Shown one piece after another: positions 1-8,427 of a stretch of DNA of 64,000 nt. The stretch comes from Candidatus Edwardsbacteria bacterium (GTDB taxonomy: Bacteria > Edwardsbacteria > AC1 > EtOH8): positions 30,380 to 94,379 of the forward strand of contig JAVHLB010000009.1 in NCBI GenBank assembly GCA_031082425.1. The letters are read 5' to 3'. Numbering within the stretch: the stretch's first letter is position 1; the number at the start of each line of letters is the position of its first letter. Under the pieces are notes generated by a model, which was not told the origin of the DNA, did no database searches, and was given only the letters and a program-made list of their open reading frames with translations. The position numbers were made by a program, and so were the translations under genes.

Positions 1-473
1 CCGGCCTTGCCACCGACCATAAGTATTACGTCAGCGACGGCGCAACCTATGATCTTTATGATGTCTACCGCCTGGGTTGGGGGGTCCCGGACGGGATCGC
101 GGCCCTGTATCATTCCGCCCCCGAGATCGTTTACCCGGAAATAGCCTTGCCGGAGAAGGATCAATTGCTTGACCCCTATCCCAACCCGGTCAAAGCCAGC
201 GACGGCGGGGTGTATCTGCCGTTCTATCTGCTTCAGGACTCCTATGCCGTCACCATCAGGGTTTATACCCTGGACGGAAGGATGGTGCGAAAGTTGGAAT
301 TGGGAAGCCTTCTGGGGTCTTATCCCATATCGTTCGAACGCGATGACACCCAGAGACCGGCCTTTTGGGACCTGAAGGATGACCGGGGGCAGCCGGTTCC
401 CGGCGGCCTGTACATCGCCCTGATGACCACCGGCTGGAACCAGTCGTCTAAAAAGATCATGGTTTTAAGGTAG
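1..473 (+). CDS. C-terminal part of a secreted protein with FlgD-like sorting domain
   Basis: The reading frame is open from base 3 and ends at the TAG at 471-473, so this is the 3' end of a gene whose start lies outside the window. About 156 residues remain. The last ~85 residues have the pattern shared by several long secreted proteins here: a YPNPV motif, beta strands with a VYTLDGRMV segment, a Trp-Asp near DDRGQPVPGGLYIA, and a short basic end (KKIMVLR). Such FlgD-like / type A sorting-like domains sit at the C-terminus of exported proteins in FCB-type bacteria. The passenger function cannot be judged from what is left. Confidence 0.8.
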   Translation, partial: GLATDHKYYVSDGATYDLYDVYRLGWGVPDGIAALYHSAPEIVYPEIALPEKDQLLDPYPNPVKASDGGVYLPFYLLQDSYAVTIRVYTLDGRMVRKLELGSLLGSYPISFERDDTQRPAFWDLKDDRGQPVPGGLYIALMTTGWNQSSKKIMVLR

Positions 474-493
474 TCTTCCTGGGCATAAAAATC

Positions 494-522
494 TTGACAT
501 AACCGCGAAAATAAAATATAAT
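494..522 (+). promoter_or_regulatory. Consensus sigma-70-type promoter of tRNA-Asn
   Basis: TTGACA at 494-499 and TATAAT at 517-522 with a 17-base spacer, a perfect match to the housekeeping consensus. It ends 18 bases before the tRNA, so transcription would begin around 529. Confidence 0.85.
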
Positions 523-540
523 TGACCCTGTTAAAGATAT

Positions 541-615
541 TCCAGCGTAGCTCAATGGTAGAGCTCCCGGCTGTTAACCGGGTTGTTGTAGGTTCGAGCC
601 CTACCGCTGGAGCCA
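541..615 (+). tRNA. tRNA-Asn (GTT)
   Basis: The full cloverleaf can be drawn. The acceptor stem TCCAGCG (541-547) pairs perfectly with CGCTGGA (605-611). The D arm is GCTC/GAGC. The anticodon stem CCCGG/CCGGG encloses the loop CTGTTAA, with anticodon GTT at 573-575. The T arm carries GGTTCGAGCC. Base 612 is the discriminator G, and CCA (613-615) is encoded in the DNA. Confidence 0.97.
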
Positions 616-626
616 GATCGTATAAT

Positions 627-667
627 ACACGGAACCGCTATGTTTAGTGGTTCCGTGTTGCTTTTAT
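627..667 (+). terminator. Rho-independent terminator of tRNA-Asn
   Basis: A 13-base stem with one G-T wobble (ACACGGAACC... at 627-639 against ...GGTTCCGTGT at 646-658) and a short loop, followed by a T-rich stretch (TTGCTTTTAT). Confidence 0.75.
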
Positions 668-1328
668 AAGTTGCGATGGTGTAATTGATTGAGACTTGCG
701 GTTTGTTAACCATGATCTTCTTTACGATGGTCCGGATGAATGTCTTATGCTCGGTCCGGGTGGTTTATACGGGAAGGCCGGAGGATAGAAGGACTTGATC
801 GGCAACCAAGGGGAAGTTGTATCCCTGTTACCACAGATCCTGCAAAACAAAAAGCCCATAGGCATTATACCTGCGGGCCCTGGTATTTCAATCTGACTCC
901 TCCGGCTGGCGCCGCAAAGCTTGATTTTACGGGATGAGACAAGGATTGAGATGCGGCGAGTGGCTAAGGTTTCATTATAATTGTCTTCATTACATAAGAC
1001 TTAGATCCGTTAGGGGATCAGATTTTGCTTGATTTTGATTATATTAAACTGTAAAATAAAATAATTCACTTTCACTTGAAAGGCCTATCAGTATTATTTT
1101 CAATAGGCACAATTAACGGGGGTACTTCAAAACAAGGTCCAGGTATGATTAATTGACCGTTACTTTAAAATAACCTTTACCAACCAAATGGAAAGAACAA
1201 TTGAAGTTGGCCCTGAAAAATGTATGCCTATGCCGGCCTGGTCCTGGCCGGGCGGGACAGGCATCACCAGCCCGCCATCGGCATATATTCAAAAGGCAGG
1301 CCTGACGCCGGCTCGGCCTGAAAAAACA
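668..1328. other. Intergenic stretch without a supportable gene
   Basis: I see no credible coding region, RNA gene or repeat. A 65-codon open frame at 740-937 lacks a ribosome-binding site and looks like chance. From about 960 the DNA is AT-rich and may hold the promoter of the next gene, but I cannot assign -35/-10 boxes with confidence. Confidence 0.5.
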
Positions 1329-3188
1329 ATGGTTACCAACTGTTCCGTAATCATAAGAAAATGCCGGCCGAGATTTGAAATACTTTTAGTGGTATGTTTA
1401 GTGATCGGGCTGGACCTTCAGGCCTTAGCCCAACCCACCTCCTTTAAAGCGGATACAGCCACCGTTTACGGAGACATTGAAACATTTTCAAAAAAATCCA
1501 AATTCACCAGGTTTGTCTATGGCCTGGTGTTCAAGCCGGTAGCTTCCAGCCCCGCCAAGAAAAAGCTTCCCCTGCTTTTGCATGTGCCCTATGCCGACTA
1601 TGAAGGCAAGATCATCCGTGACATTAACATTGTCACCCTGGATCCGTTCGGTTTCTCGGCCAAGGACACTGCGGCCCTGCCCCAGAACATACTGTTTAGG
1701 TCGGGGAATGCGCTGCATGTCAAGACCCAGGGAATGACCATCAGTAACATTTTACTTATCCGCAGGAACGAACCGCTGGACTCCTTGCTGGCAAAGGAAT
1801 CCGAGCGGTTGATCCTCAGCCAGTCCTATGTCCGCGAAGTCGTCTTCTCTTTTACCCCCGCGGGTGAAACGGCCGATTCGGTGGATGTCAATATCCGGGT
1901 TTTGGACAAATGGAGCATTTATCTGAACGGCTCGCTTACCTCCTCGCACGCAGCCGCCGGCTTCACTGAAAAGGACTTTATTGGTTTCGGGCATGAGCTG
2001 CAAAACAGGTATACCTGGAACCGTTCCACTAAAAAGAATGCCTTGACCGCGAACTATTATATTCCCAATGTCCGAAATTCGCACATCAGCACAGTGCTCC
2101 ATTATAACAGCGACGAAAACGGGAATTCGGGCAGGAGTGTGGCGGTGGAACGTCCGTTTTATTCCCCCTTTGCCCGGTGGGCGGCGGGATTGAACCTGTC
2201 CCAGCAATTTCAAAAAGATGCCCTGGCCGATGCCCTGCCGGAACACCAAAGGCAGGATATAAAATACAACATCCAGGACTACTGGGCCGGGAATGCCAAC
2301 AGGATATTCAAGGGGAAGACCGAAAATGACAGGACGACGAATGCCATCGTGGCCGGGCGTTATTTACGGATCCGGTATCTTGAGAAACCATATGAAATGC
2401 CAGACTCGTTCCATCATTATGCCAACCAGGACCTTTATCTGGCGGGTCTGGGGATCTCGATGCGTAAATACTTCCGGGACAATTATATTTATAATTACGG
2501 TGGGGTCGAATATGTGCCGGTCGGGGCGGTCTACGGCCTAACAGGAGGTTACCAGACCATCGATGCCGCCGGCCGCCTGTACCTGGGCTGGCGCACCTCC
2601 TTCGGCAATTATCACGGCTGGGGATATTTGAGCTCCACCCTGGAGTACGGGACATTTATCCGGGGAAGATCCTTGGAGCAGGGCGTTTTTGCCGGCGGAG
2701 TCAACTATTTCAGCAATCTGCTGGAGACCGGGTCCTGGCGGATCCGGCAGTTCGTCAAACCCCAGGTCACCTGGGGGGCGCATCGATTTTCCTCCGACAG
2801 CCTGACCATCAACGATGAGAACGGCATCCGTGGTTTCAGCGGTTCTTCGCGGGGCACCCAAAAGATCGTCTTGACGCTCCAGACCCAATCCTATGCCCCC
2901 TGGAACCTGGTGGGATTCCGGTTCGGACCATACCTGACCGGGTCGCTCGGCATGCTGGGCAATGCTGCGTCCGGATTCAAATACAGCCGGGTGTCCTCAC
3001 AACTGGGAATAGGGGCTTTGATCAAAAACGAATACCTGGTCTTGAACAACTTTCAATTCTCCATCGCGTATTATCCCTCGATCCCCGGAAGCGGTTACAA
3101 TATCTTCAAGTTCAATGCCTTCCGGACGACGGATTTTGGCTTCAGCGATTTTATCTTCGGCAAACCGGAAACGGTGCCTTTCCAATAA
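1329..3188 (+). CDS. Outer-membrane beta-barrel protein, Omp85-like
   Basis: I chose the ATG at 1329 because it gives a signal peptide: a basic start, the hydrophobic ILLVVCLVIGLDLQ, and cleavage after ALAQ. The longer frame from 1188 adds 47 residues of unlikely composition. After the signal come ~170 residues resembling POTRA-type modules (a charged segment ending in VNIRVLDKWSIYL), then ~400 residues of alternating aromatic strands typical of a 16-strand-class barrel. This layout recalls Omp85/D15-type insertases or transporters, but I see no diagnostic RGF-type motif, so the family is tentative. It is followed 17 bases later by an AsmA-like gene, which suggests an operon for outer-membrane assembly or lipid handling. 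Confidence 0.7.
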   Translation: MVTNCSVIIRKCRPRFEILLVVCLVIGLDLQALAQPTSFKADTATVYGDIETFSKKSKFTRFVYGLVFKPVASSPAKKKLPLLLHVPYADYEGKIIRDINIVTLDPFGFSAKDTAALPQNILFRSGNALHVKTQGMTISNILLIRRNEPLDSLLAKESERLILSQSYVREVVFSFTPAGETADSVDVNIRVLDKWSIYLNGSLTSSHAAAGFTEKDFIGFGHELQNRYTWNRSTKKNALTANYYIPNVRNSHISTVLHYNSDENGNSGRSVAVERPFYSPFARWAAGLNLSQQFQKDALADALPEHQRQDIKYNIQDYWAGNANRIFKGKTENDRTTNAIVAGRYLRIRYLEKPYEMPDSFHHYANQDLYLAGLGISMRKYFRDNYIYNYGGVEYVPVGAVYGLTGGYQTIDAAGRLYLGWRTSFGNYHGWGYLSSTLEYGTFIRGRSLEQGVFAGGVNYFSNLLETGSWRIRQFVKPQVTWGAHRFSSDSLTINDENGIRGFSGSSRGTQKIVLTLQTQSYAPWNLVGFRFGPYLTGSLGMLGNAASGFKYSRVSSQLGIGALIKNEYLVLNNFQFSIAYYPSIPGSGYNIFKFNAFRTTDFGFSDFIFGKPETVPFQ

Positions 3189-3205
3189 AAAAGCAGGAAT
3201 TATCG

Positions 3206-4603
3206 ATGAATTATAGTGGCCACCCGGATGACCGACCCCGCCAGCCAGAGGCGGAGAACAGCCGGGGCCATAAGCTGCGCAGGCTGATGACCTATGCGGG
3301 CTATGGTCTAGGCGGTGCCGTCTTGGCAGGTGCGGCGCTCCTTCTTATCTTCAATGGAGCGCTGTTGAACGGATATGGGAAAAGGAAGTTGGAGCATAAC
3401 TATGCCGCAACCCATCCCGGGTCCACACTGCGGATAGGCAAACTGTATTACGTCGTCGGTCCCAACCGCCTGGTGGCCCGATCCGTTACCCTGAGCACGG
3501 CCAATTCAACCTATAAGGCCGGGCGGATCTCGCTGACTGGCGTCCGATGGTCGCAGTTCCTTTTGGGAAAGTCTGCTTTGGTCGATGCCATGGCCAACGC
3601 CGGCCTGGATGCTTCGAAACTTGATATGGAATTTCTCCGGTCTCGTTATGGGATACGCTGTAAAAGGCTGCAGGCTATGGCGCCTAACTCAGAGTTGACC
3701 GCCGAAGGAATTGAGCTTTCGCCTTTGGCCGGGGATGAAGAGATCTGCGCGGCCAACCCTTTTAGGACCACCCGGTACACCGTGACCGTCCCGGAATGCC
3801 GGATATCGGGGCTGGACGTCGGGGAAATCCTTCAGGGCAAATCCTACCGGGCCAGGTCGGTCATTTTTATCCGCCCCGCCTTTGACGCTTTTGCCTACCA
3901 TGAAAAGCCGTCCGGGCCTTTTGTCAAGAGCCCCCTGATGGTGAACCAGGCGCTGGCCGCCATCCGGCTGCCGGTACGGGTCGACAGCCTGAGCATCACC
4001 GGCGGCTGGGTGGCCTATCGCGACCGGGTGGCATCCGGAGCCGCGCCCGGAGTGCTGACCTTCACCGAGGTCGATCTGAACGCCGAGGGCATCACCAACC
4101 GGGGCCAAGCGGATGATTCCATAGTCCTCCGGGCCCAGGGAAAAATGATGGATGCCGGACTTCTTAAAATGACGCTGGCGATCCCGGCCGCTTCAACAGA
4201 CCTTTCGTTCAAGTGTTCCGGTTCGCTGGGCGCGATGGACCTGACCCGTCTGGGGCCATTCCTTAGTATTGTGGAGCACTACGACATCAGCTCCGGACGG
4301 GTAGAAAGGGCGGAGTTCGAGATCGACGTGGCCTCCGGCCGCGCCCGCGGCAGGGTCAGGGCTAACTTCAGCGACCTGACGATCGCGGTGCTTGACAAAA
4401 CAACCGGTTCCCAGAAGGGGTTGGGCAACCGCATTGCCTCGTTCCTGGCCAACCAGTTCAAGATCCGGGGCACCAACTCTCCGGAGCAATCAGCTCCGAT
4501 GAAGGTGGGCCGGGTGAGCTACCGGAGAAAACCAGGGGACACCTTTCTGCAGGTGGTCTGGTATGCCCTGAAAAGCGGTGTTCTGGATGTCATCCATCAG
4601 TAA
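3206..4603 (+). CDS. AsmA/DUF748-like inner-membrane-anchored periplasmic protein
   Basis: 465 residues. The N-terminus is cytoplasmic and charged, followed by one membrane helix (GAVLAGAALLLIFNGALL, about residues 38-56). The rest is a long periplasmic region of amphipathic strands: repeated beta motifs such as RLVARSVTLST and DSLSITGGWVAYRD. This is the usual look of AsmA/YhdP/DUF748-type proteins, which bridge the periplasm and influence lipid or outer-membrane protein transport. It starts 17 bases after the barrel gene and is probably co-transcribed with it. A terminator follows at 4681. The family assignment rests on architecture and is moderate. Confidence 0.6.
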   Translation: MNYSGHPDDRPRQPEAENSRGHKLRRLMTYAGYGLGGAVLAGAALLLIFNGALLNGYGKRKLEHNYAATHPGSTLRIGKLYYVVGPNRLVARSVTLSTANSTYKAGRISLTGVRWSQFLLGKSALVDAMANAGLDASKLDMEFLRSRYGIRCKRLQAMAPNSELTAEGIELSPLAGDEEICAANPFRTTRYTVTVPECRISGLDVGEILQGKSYRARSVIFIRPAFDAFAYHEKPSGPFVKSPLMVNQALAAIRLPVRVDSLSITGGWVAYRDRVASGAAPGVLTFTEVDLNAEGITNRGQADDSIVLRAQGKMMDAGLLKMTLAIPAASTDLSFKCSGSLGAMDLTRLGPFLSIVEHYDISSGRVERAEFEIDVASGRARGRVRANFSDLTIAVLDKTTGSQKGLGNRIASFLANQFKIRGTNSPEQSAPMKVGRVSYRRKPGDTFLQVVWYALKSGVLDVIHQ

Positions 4604-4680
4604 CGCGTGACCCGGCAATCAAGCAAAGTATTGCGGCGGCAGGGGCATCAGAGTTTCCCGTTTTAAAGAGGATTCCCAGA

Positions 4681-4718
4681 AAAAGCTTCATCCCAAAATA
4701 TCGGGAGAAGCTTTTTTT
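4681..4718 (+). terminator. Rho-independent terminator after the AsmA-like gene
   Basis: The stem AAAAGCTTC(A)TCCC pairs with GGGAGAAGCTTTT across an 8-base loop, with one bulged A, and runs directly into seven Ts. Confidence 0.85.
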
Positions 4719-4720
4719 AG

Positions 4721-4750
4721 TTGACTTTTACCAAACATTGGGTGTATCAT
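4721..4750 (+). promoter_or_regulatory. Sigma-70-type promoter of the sigma-54 activator gene, overlapped by a half enhancer site
   Basis: TTGACT (4721-4726), an 18-base spacer, and TATCAT (4745-4750). The -10 box lies inside the 9-mer TGTATCATT (4743-4751), which is one arm of the palindrome found downstream at 7207-7231. Binding of the activator here would block its own promoter, so negative autoregulation is likely (inference). Confidence 0.6.
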
Positions 4751-4919
4751 TTATTAGGGAAAAAGGATTCGGTTACGATAATTCAGGATATGACCGATCC
4801 AATGGGTAGAGTCCATATTAGGGGCGGGATCTGGCAACCAACAGCGAATACTTGTAATTCTAAGGCAAAATTCAAGATATGGACAACGCGAGCTAAATTA
4901 CCCAACAGGGGGATGTTCC

Positions 4920-7181
4920 ATGAAAGGTAAGACGGAAAAACAGCTGGCCGATGATTCGGCGGCCAAGCAGGCTTTAGCACTGCTGAAGGATTCGGAGACC
5001 CGCTACCGGCGGCTGTTTGAAACAGCCCAGGACGGGATCCTGATCCTGGACGCCCTGACCGGGCGCATCACCGATGTCAATCCGTTTTTGGTGGCCATGC
5101 TGGGTTATTCCCACGGGGAGTTCCTGGGCAAGCGTCTTTGGGAGATCGGCCCTTTCAAGGATGTTCCGGAAAGCCGCCGGGCCTTTCTGGAATTGCAGAA
5201 GAAAAAATTCATCCGCTACGAAGACCTGCCTTTGGAGACCAAGGATGGAAGGGCCATCCAGGTGGAATTTGTCAGCAATGTCTATACGGTCGATCACACC
5301 AGGGTGATCCAATGCAATATCCGCGACATCACCGACCGCAAGCATCTGGAACTGCAGGCCCAGTCCATAATCCAGACCGCCATGGACGGATTTTGGATCA
5401 CCGATAGGCAGGGCCGCTTTCTGAACGTCAATGACGCCTATTGTAAAATGACAGGGTACCGCCGCCGGGAACTTTTAAAAATGAACATTCAGGATGTGGA
5501 CGCCGGCGAAAACAAAGAAGATACCGCCGCTCATATCCGCAAACTAATAGAGACGGCTGTCCCGCTGAATCCCCCCTCAGCCACCACTGCAGCCAGAGAG
5601 CTGCAAAAGAACGGCCGGGTCGCCGCCAAATACCGGCAGCGCCACTCGGCCAAGGGGGGGGCGCCGGACTATAAGATAAGCCATGAAAGGTTCGAGACCA
5701 AACACCGCTGCAAGAATGGCGGGATCATTGATATCGAGTTCAGCGCCAATTATACGGACATCGACGGAGGACGTTTTTTTGTTTTCCTGCGCGACATCAC
5801 CAGAAGCAAACAGGCCGAAGCCGAGATCAAGCGGTCGGAGCAGAAGCTCCGCACCATCTTTGAGGCGGTCCCCTGCACCATCCTGATAATGGACGATCAG
5901 TTGACCGTAATGTCCATCAACGAGGCAGCCCAGCATACTTTTGGCCTGTCGGAAACCGCCATCGTCAACCGCCGCTGGGGGGACGTGCTGCGGTGCACCC
6001 ATGCCGAGGAGACCCCCGAGGGCTGCGGGTCCCTGGAAATCTGCAAGAACTGCCAGATCAGCAACACGGTCCTAGGGGCTTTGGCGGGCCGGGCAACCCA
6101 GCGGGTCAGGACTAATTTTGAGTTCTTCATCGACGGACACATCCATAAACGGATGTTCTCCATCAGCGCCGCCCCGGTAGAATACGAGAATAGGAAAATG
6201 GCGGTGCTGACGGTGGAGGACATCACCGAAGTGTCTTATTTGCGCCAACGGCTGAGGATAGAACATTCCTTTGCGGGCATACAGGGCCGGGATGAAAAAA
6301 TGGTGGAATTATTCGACACCATCAGGGAACTGGCAGAATCCAACGCCCCGGTCCTGATCCTGGGCGAGAGCGGGACCGGCAAGGAACTGGTGGCCTCGGC
6401 CCTGCACAACGAGGGCCCGCGGCGGCAAAAACGGTTTGTGCCGGTAAATTGCGGCGCCCTGCCGGACGGCCTGCTGGAAAGCGAGCTGTTCGGCCATTGC
6501 AAAGGGTCCTTCACCGGCGCCATCCGCGATAAAAAAGGCCGGTTTGAACTGGCCGACGGGGGCACCATCTTCCTGGACGAGGTGGGCGATCTGAGCCAGG
6601 CCATGCAGGTTAAATTGCTGCGGGTCATCCAGAACGGCTCCTTTGAACCGGTGGGCTCCGAAAAGACGATAAAGGTGGACGTCCGGGTCATCAGCGCCAC
6701 CAACAAGGACCTGGCCCAGGAGATCAAAGCCGGGCGTTTCCGGGAGGACCTGTTTTACCGCCTCTCGGTGGTGCCGATCAAGATGCCCCCGCTGCGGGAA
6801 AGGCTTAACGATATCCCCATTTTGGCCGAGAGCTACCTTGACTGGTCGGCAAAAGAATCACAAAAGGAAAAAGCAACCCTGACCCAGGAGGCACTGGATA
6901 TTCTGATGGGGTACCATTGGCCCGGCAATGTCAGGGAATTGCAGAACGTCCTGCAATTTGCCTTAATCAAATGCCGGGGCAAGGTCATCTCCCCGCAATA
7001 CCTGCCGGCAAATATCTTCCCGGCCGATAAACGTTCCAAGAAACGCAGGAACCGCCAGGGAAAACTTGACTCCAAAACAGTGGAAGCGGCCCTGGAAGAA
7101 ACCCAGGGCAATAAATTAAAGGCCGCCAAACTCCTGGGGGTCAGCCGGGCCACCATCCACCGGTTCCTGACCCAAAAGTGA
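4920..7181 (+). CDS. Sigma-54-dependent transcriptional activator with three PAS domains
   Basis: 753 residues. Three PAS sensor domains (about 28-140, 146-292 and 300-430) precede an AAA+ domain with Walker A GESGTGKE (about 481), the sigma-54 contact loop GSFTGA (about 530) and Walker B TIFLDEV. A Fis-type helix-turn-helix (KAAKLLGVSRATIHRFL) ends the protein. It should activate RNA polymerase-sigma-54 from upstream enhancers by ATP hydrolysis. There is no receiver domain, so the PAS domains would sense the signal directly. PAS3 carries a Cys cluster (about 358-381, ending CKNC), a pattern common in PAS proteins of anaerobes that could bind metal or respond to redox. PAS2 has an unusually long loop (about 190-240). 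Likely target sites lie just downstream at 7189-7507. Confidence 0.93.
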   Translation: MKGKTEKQLADDSAAKQALALLKDSETRYRRLFETAQDGILILDALTGRITDVNPFLVAMLGYSHGEFLGKRLWEIGPFKDVPESRRAFLELQKKKFIRYEDLPLETKDGRAIQVEFVSNVYTVDHTRVIQCNIRDITDRKHLELQAQSIIQTAMDGFWITDRQGRFLNVNDAYCKMTGYRRRELLKMNIQDVDAGENKEDTAAHIRKLIETAVPLNPPSATTAARELQKNGRVAAKYRQRHSAKGGAPDYKISHERFETKHRCKNGGIIDIEFSANYTDIDGGRFFVFLRDITRSKQAEAEIKRSEQKLRTIFEAVPCTILIMDDQLTVMSINEAAQHTFGLSETAIVNRRWGDVLRCTHAEETPEGCGSLEICKNCQISNTVLGALAGRATQRVRTNFEFFIDGHIHKRMFSISAAPVEYENRKMAVLTVEDITEVSYLRQRLRIEHSFAGIQGRDEKMVELFDTIRELAESNAPVLILGESGTGKELVASALHNEGPRRQKRFVPVNCGALPDGLLESELFGHCKGSFTGAIRDKKGRFELADGGTIFLDEVGDLSQAMQVKLLRVIQNGSFEPVGSEKTIKVDVRVISATNKDLAQEIKAGRFREDLFYRLSVVPIKMPPLRERLNDIPILAESYLDWSAKESQKEKATLTQEALDILMGYHWPGNVRELQNVLQFALIKCRGKVISPQYLPANIFPADKRSKKRRNRQGKLDSKTVEAALEETQGNKLKAAKLLGVSRATIHRFLTQK

Positions 7182-7188
7182 AGGCGAG

Positions 7189-7231
7189 TGTCTCATTTAG
7201 CCAAAGTGTATCATTTAACGCTAATGATACA
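7189..7231. promoter_or_regulatory. Enhancer-like (upstream activating) site 1
   Basis: A perfect inverted repeat, TGTATCATT (7207-7215) and AATGATACA (7223-7231) around TAACGCT, preceded by a further half site TGTCTCATT at 7189-7197. The pattern (9-base arms, Fis-type dimer spacing, about 300 bases upstream of a -24/-12 promoter) fits a binding site for the sigma-54 activator encoded just upstream. Confidence 0.65.
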
Positions 7232-7286
7232 GATGATATGATTCGATGACCGATACTGGGCTCTAAAAATCAAAGATACCCCATGG

Positions 7287-7330
7287 AAAGGGCTTGTTTT
7301 GCCGGAATAGGCAGGACGGGCCCTTTTTTA
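7287..7330 (+). terminator. Terminator of the sigma-54 activator gene
   Basis: The outer stem AAAGGG/CCCTTT encloses an inner TTGCC/GGCA-type hairpin, followed by six Ts. It lies between the two enhancer-like sites. Confidence 0.7.
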
Positions 7331-7350
7331 TTGGCCAGGGCCGGGAAGAG

Positions 7351-7380
7351 TGTCTCATTAACGCTAAGGGACATGATACA
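7351..7380. promoter_or_regulatory. Enhancer-like site 2
   Basis: TGTCTCAT (7351-7358) and ATGATACA (7373-7380) form an imperfect inverted repeat. The left arm continues into TAACGCTAA, the same core as site 1, with about half a helical turn of extra spacing. Its centre is about 150 bases upstream of the predicted start from the -24/-12 promoter at 7492. Confidence 0.55.
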
Positions 7381-7491
7381 CTTTAGGGTGCTGCTCAGGC
7401 GTTCATTTTATTTATTTTCAGGCAGGCATCAGGCTCCGGTTCAAGGGCATAGGATGTCACCTGCCGAGTATCTTTTGTCCCGCCGATGATG

Positions 7492-7507
7492 TGGCACGGA
7501 ATAAGCT
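7492..7507 (+). promoter_or_regulatory. Predicted sigma-54 (-24/-12) promoter
   Basis: TGGCACG at 7492-7498, with GC at 7505-7506. The invariant GG and GC are at exactly the family spacing (TGGCACG-N4-TTGC consensus; here AAGC instead of TTGC). The start site would be near 7518, about 110 bases before the first gene of the run beginning at 7627. Confidence 0.6.
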
Positions 7508-7626
7508 GCTATATAACAATGTTGGACAATTCTGCCGCAGGATCAGCTCAGGGCATTTGGGTGACCGCCAAATTGCGGCAAAAATTAGAATTATTTTGTA
7601 AACCGATAATATGAAAGGAAACTAAG

Positions 7627-7776
7627 ATGCTGTTCATCATCGCCACTATAATGGTAGTTTTGTGGTTGCTGGGGCTGGTCACTTCCCATACCATGGGAGG
7701 TTTGGTCCACATTCTTCTGGTCATAGCCGTCATTGCCGTCCTGATAAGGATCATCCGCGGCAACAAAATACTGTAA
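7627..7776 (+). CDS. Small membrane protein, Lmo0937 family (DUF5670)
   Basis: 49 residues, almost all in two hydrophobic helices separated by a short GG-containing turn (HTMGGLVHILL), ending RIIRGNKIL. This is the compact pattern of Lmo0937-type small membrane proteins, which are often stress-induced though their role is unknown. A GGAAAC stretch lies just upstream of the ATG. It is the first gene after the predicted sigma-54 promoter. A paralogue lies at 20116-20271, next to csbD- and ytxH-like genes. Confidence 0.75.
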   Translation: MLFIIATIMVVLWLLGLVTSHTMGGLVHILLVIAVIAVLIRIIRGNKIL

Positions 7777-7806
7777 CCTACAACAACATCGAAGGGAGCA
7801 CCCCCC

Positions 7807-8301
7807 ATGAGATCGTTTCTTTATGCCGCCATCACCTTGGTCCTGTTTCTGACCGCCACCGGAGCCAGCAGCCAGGAACGCCGCTTTGGTCTGGGGATAA
7901 TCATTGGCGAACCGACCGGGCTCAGCGCCAAACTGTGGACATCGAACCGCACTGCCCTGGACTTCGGCCTGGGATGGTCGCTGGGCGGGGATCGGATCTC
8001 CAAGTATGACGGCTATTATACCGGCGAGAGCCGGATCCACTTCCACATGGATCACCTGTGGCACTCATTTGATGCCATTCGCTCAAGCGAGCGGTTTCCG
8101 CTTTATTACGGGATAGGCGGGCGCATCAATACCGGGGCCGGGTACAAGAACTCGGCTGCCGTCCGCGGGGTGCTGGGCATTCTGTGGCTGCCTCGCCGGA
8201 CGCCGATCGACGTGTTTCTGGAGCTGGTTCCCGCGCTGCAAGTGGTGCCGTCAACGGGCTTTGGCATAGATGCCGGTCTTGGGGTCAGGTATTTCTTTTA
8301 A
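7807..8301 (+). CDS. Small outer-membrane beta-barrel protein (DUF3996 / BAPKO_0422-like)
   Basis: 164 residues with a clear signal peptide (cleavage after GASSQ). The body is alternating beta strands and begins GLGIIIGEPTGLSAKLW, the characteristic opening of the small BAPKO_0422-like barrels. It ends in aromatic residues (VRYFF), as expected for a BamA-recognised barrel. GGAGCA lies 5-10 bases upstream of the ATG. It probably forms an 8-strand barrel in the outer membrane. No substrate can be inferred. It is the second gene of the run downstream of the -24/-12 promoter. Confidence 0.75.
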   Translation: MRSFLYAAITLVLFLTATGASSQERRFGLGIIIGEPTGLSAKLWTSNRTALDFGLGWSLGGDRISKYDGYYTGESRIHFHMDHLWHSFDAIRSSERFPLYYGIGGRINTGAGYKNSAAVRGVLGILWLPRRTPIDVFLELVPALQVVPSTGFGIDAGLGVRYFF

Positions 8302-8375
8302 CCCGGGCGGAAGTTTACCGGCCAAGTTTGATTGCACCCCTTGACCGGTTCGACCCATAACCTGCTGCCTATCCT

Positions 8376-8396
8376 AAAGCGGCCCCAAGCCGCTTT
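8376..8396 (+). other. Intergenic hairpin without a T-tract
   Basis: AAAGCGGC and GCCGCTTT pair perfectly around a 5-base loop. No run of Ts follows, so it is more likely an mRNA processing or stability element than a terminator. Confidence 0.5.
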
Positions 8397-8427
8397 GATC
8401 GCCGTAATATTTTAAGGAGCATTACAA

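Noticed and set aside
740..937. 65-codon open frame after tRNA-Asn
   Set aside because: No ribosome-binding site, odd composition and no recognisable domain; likely chance.
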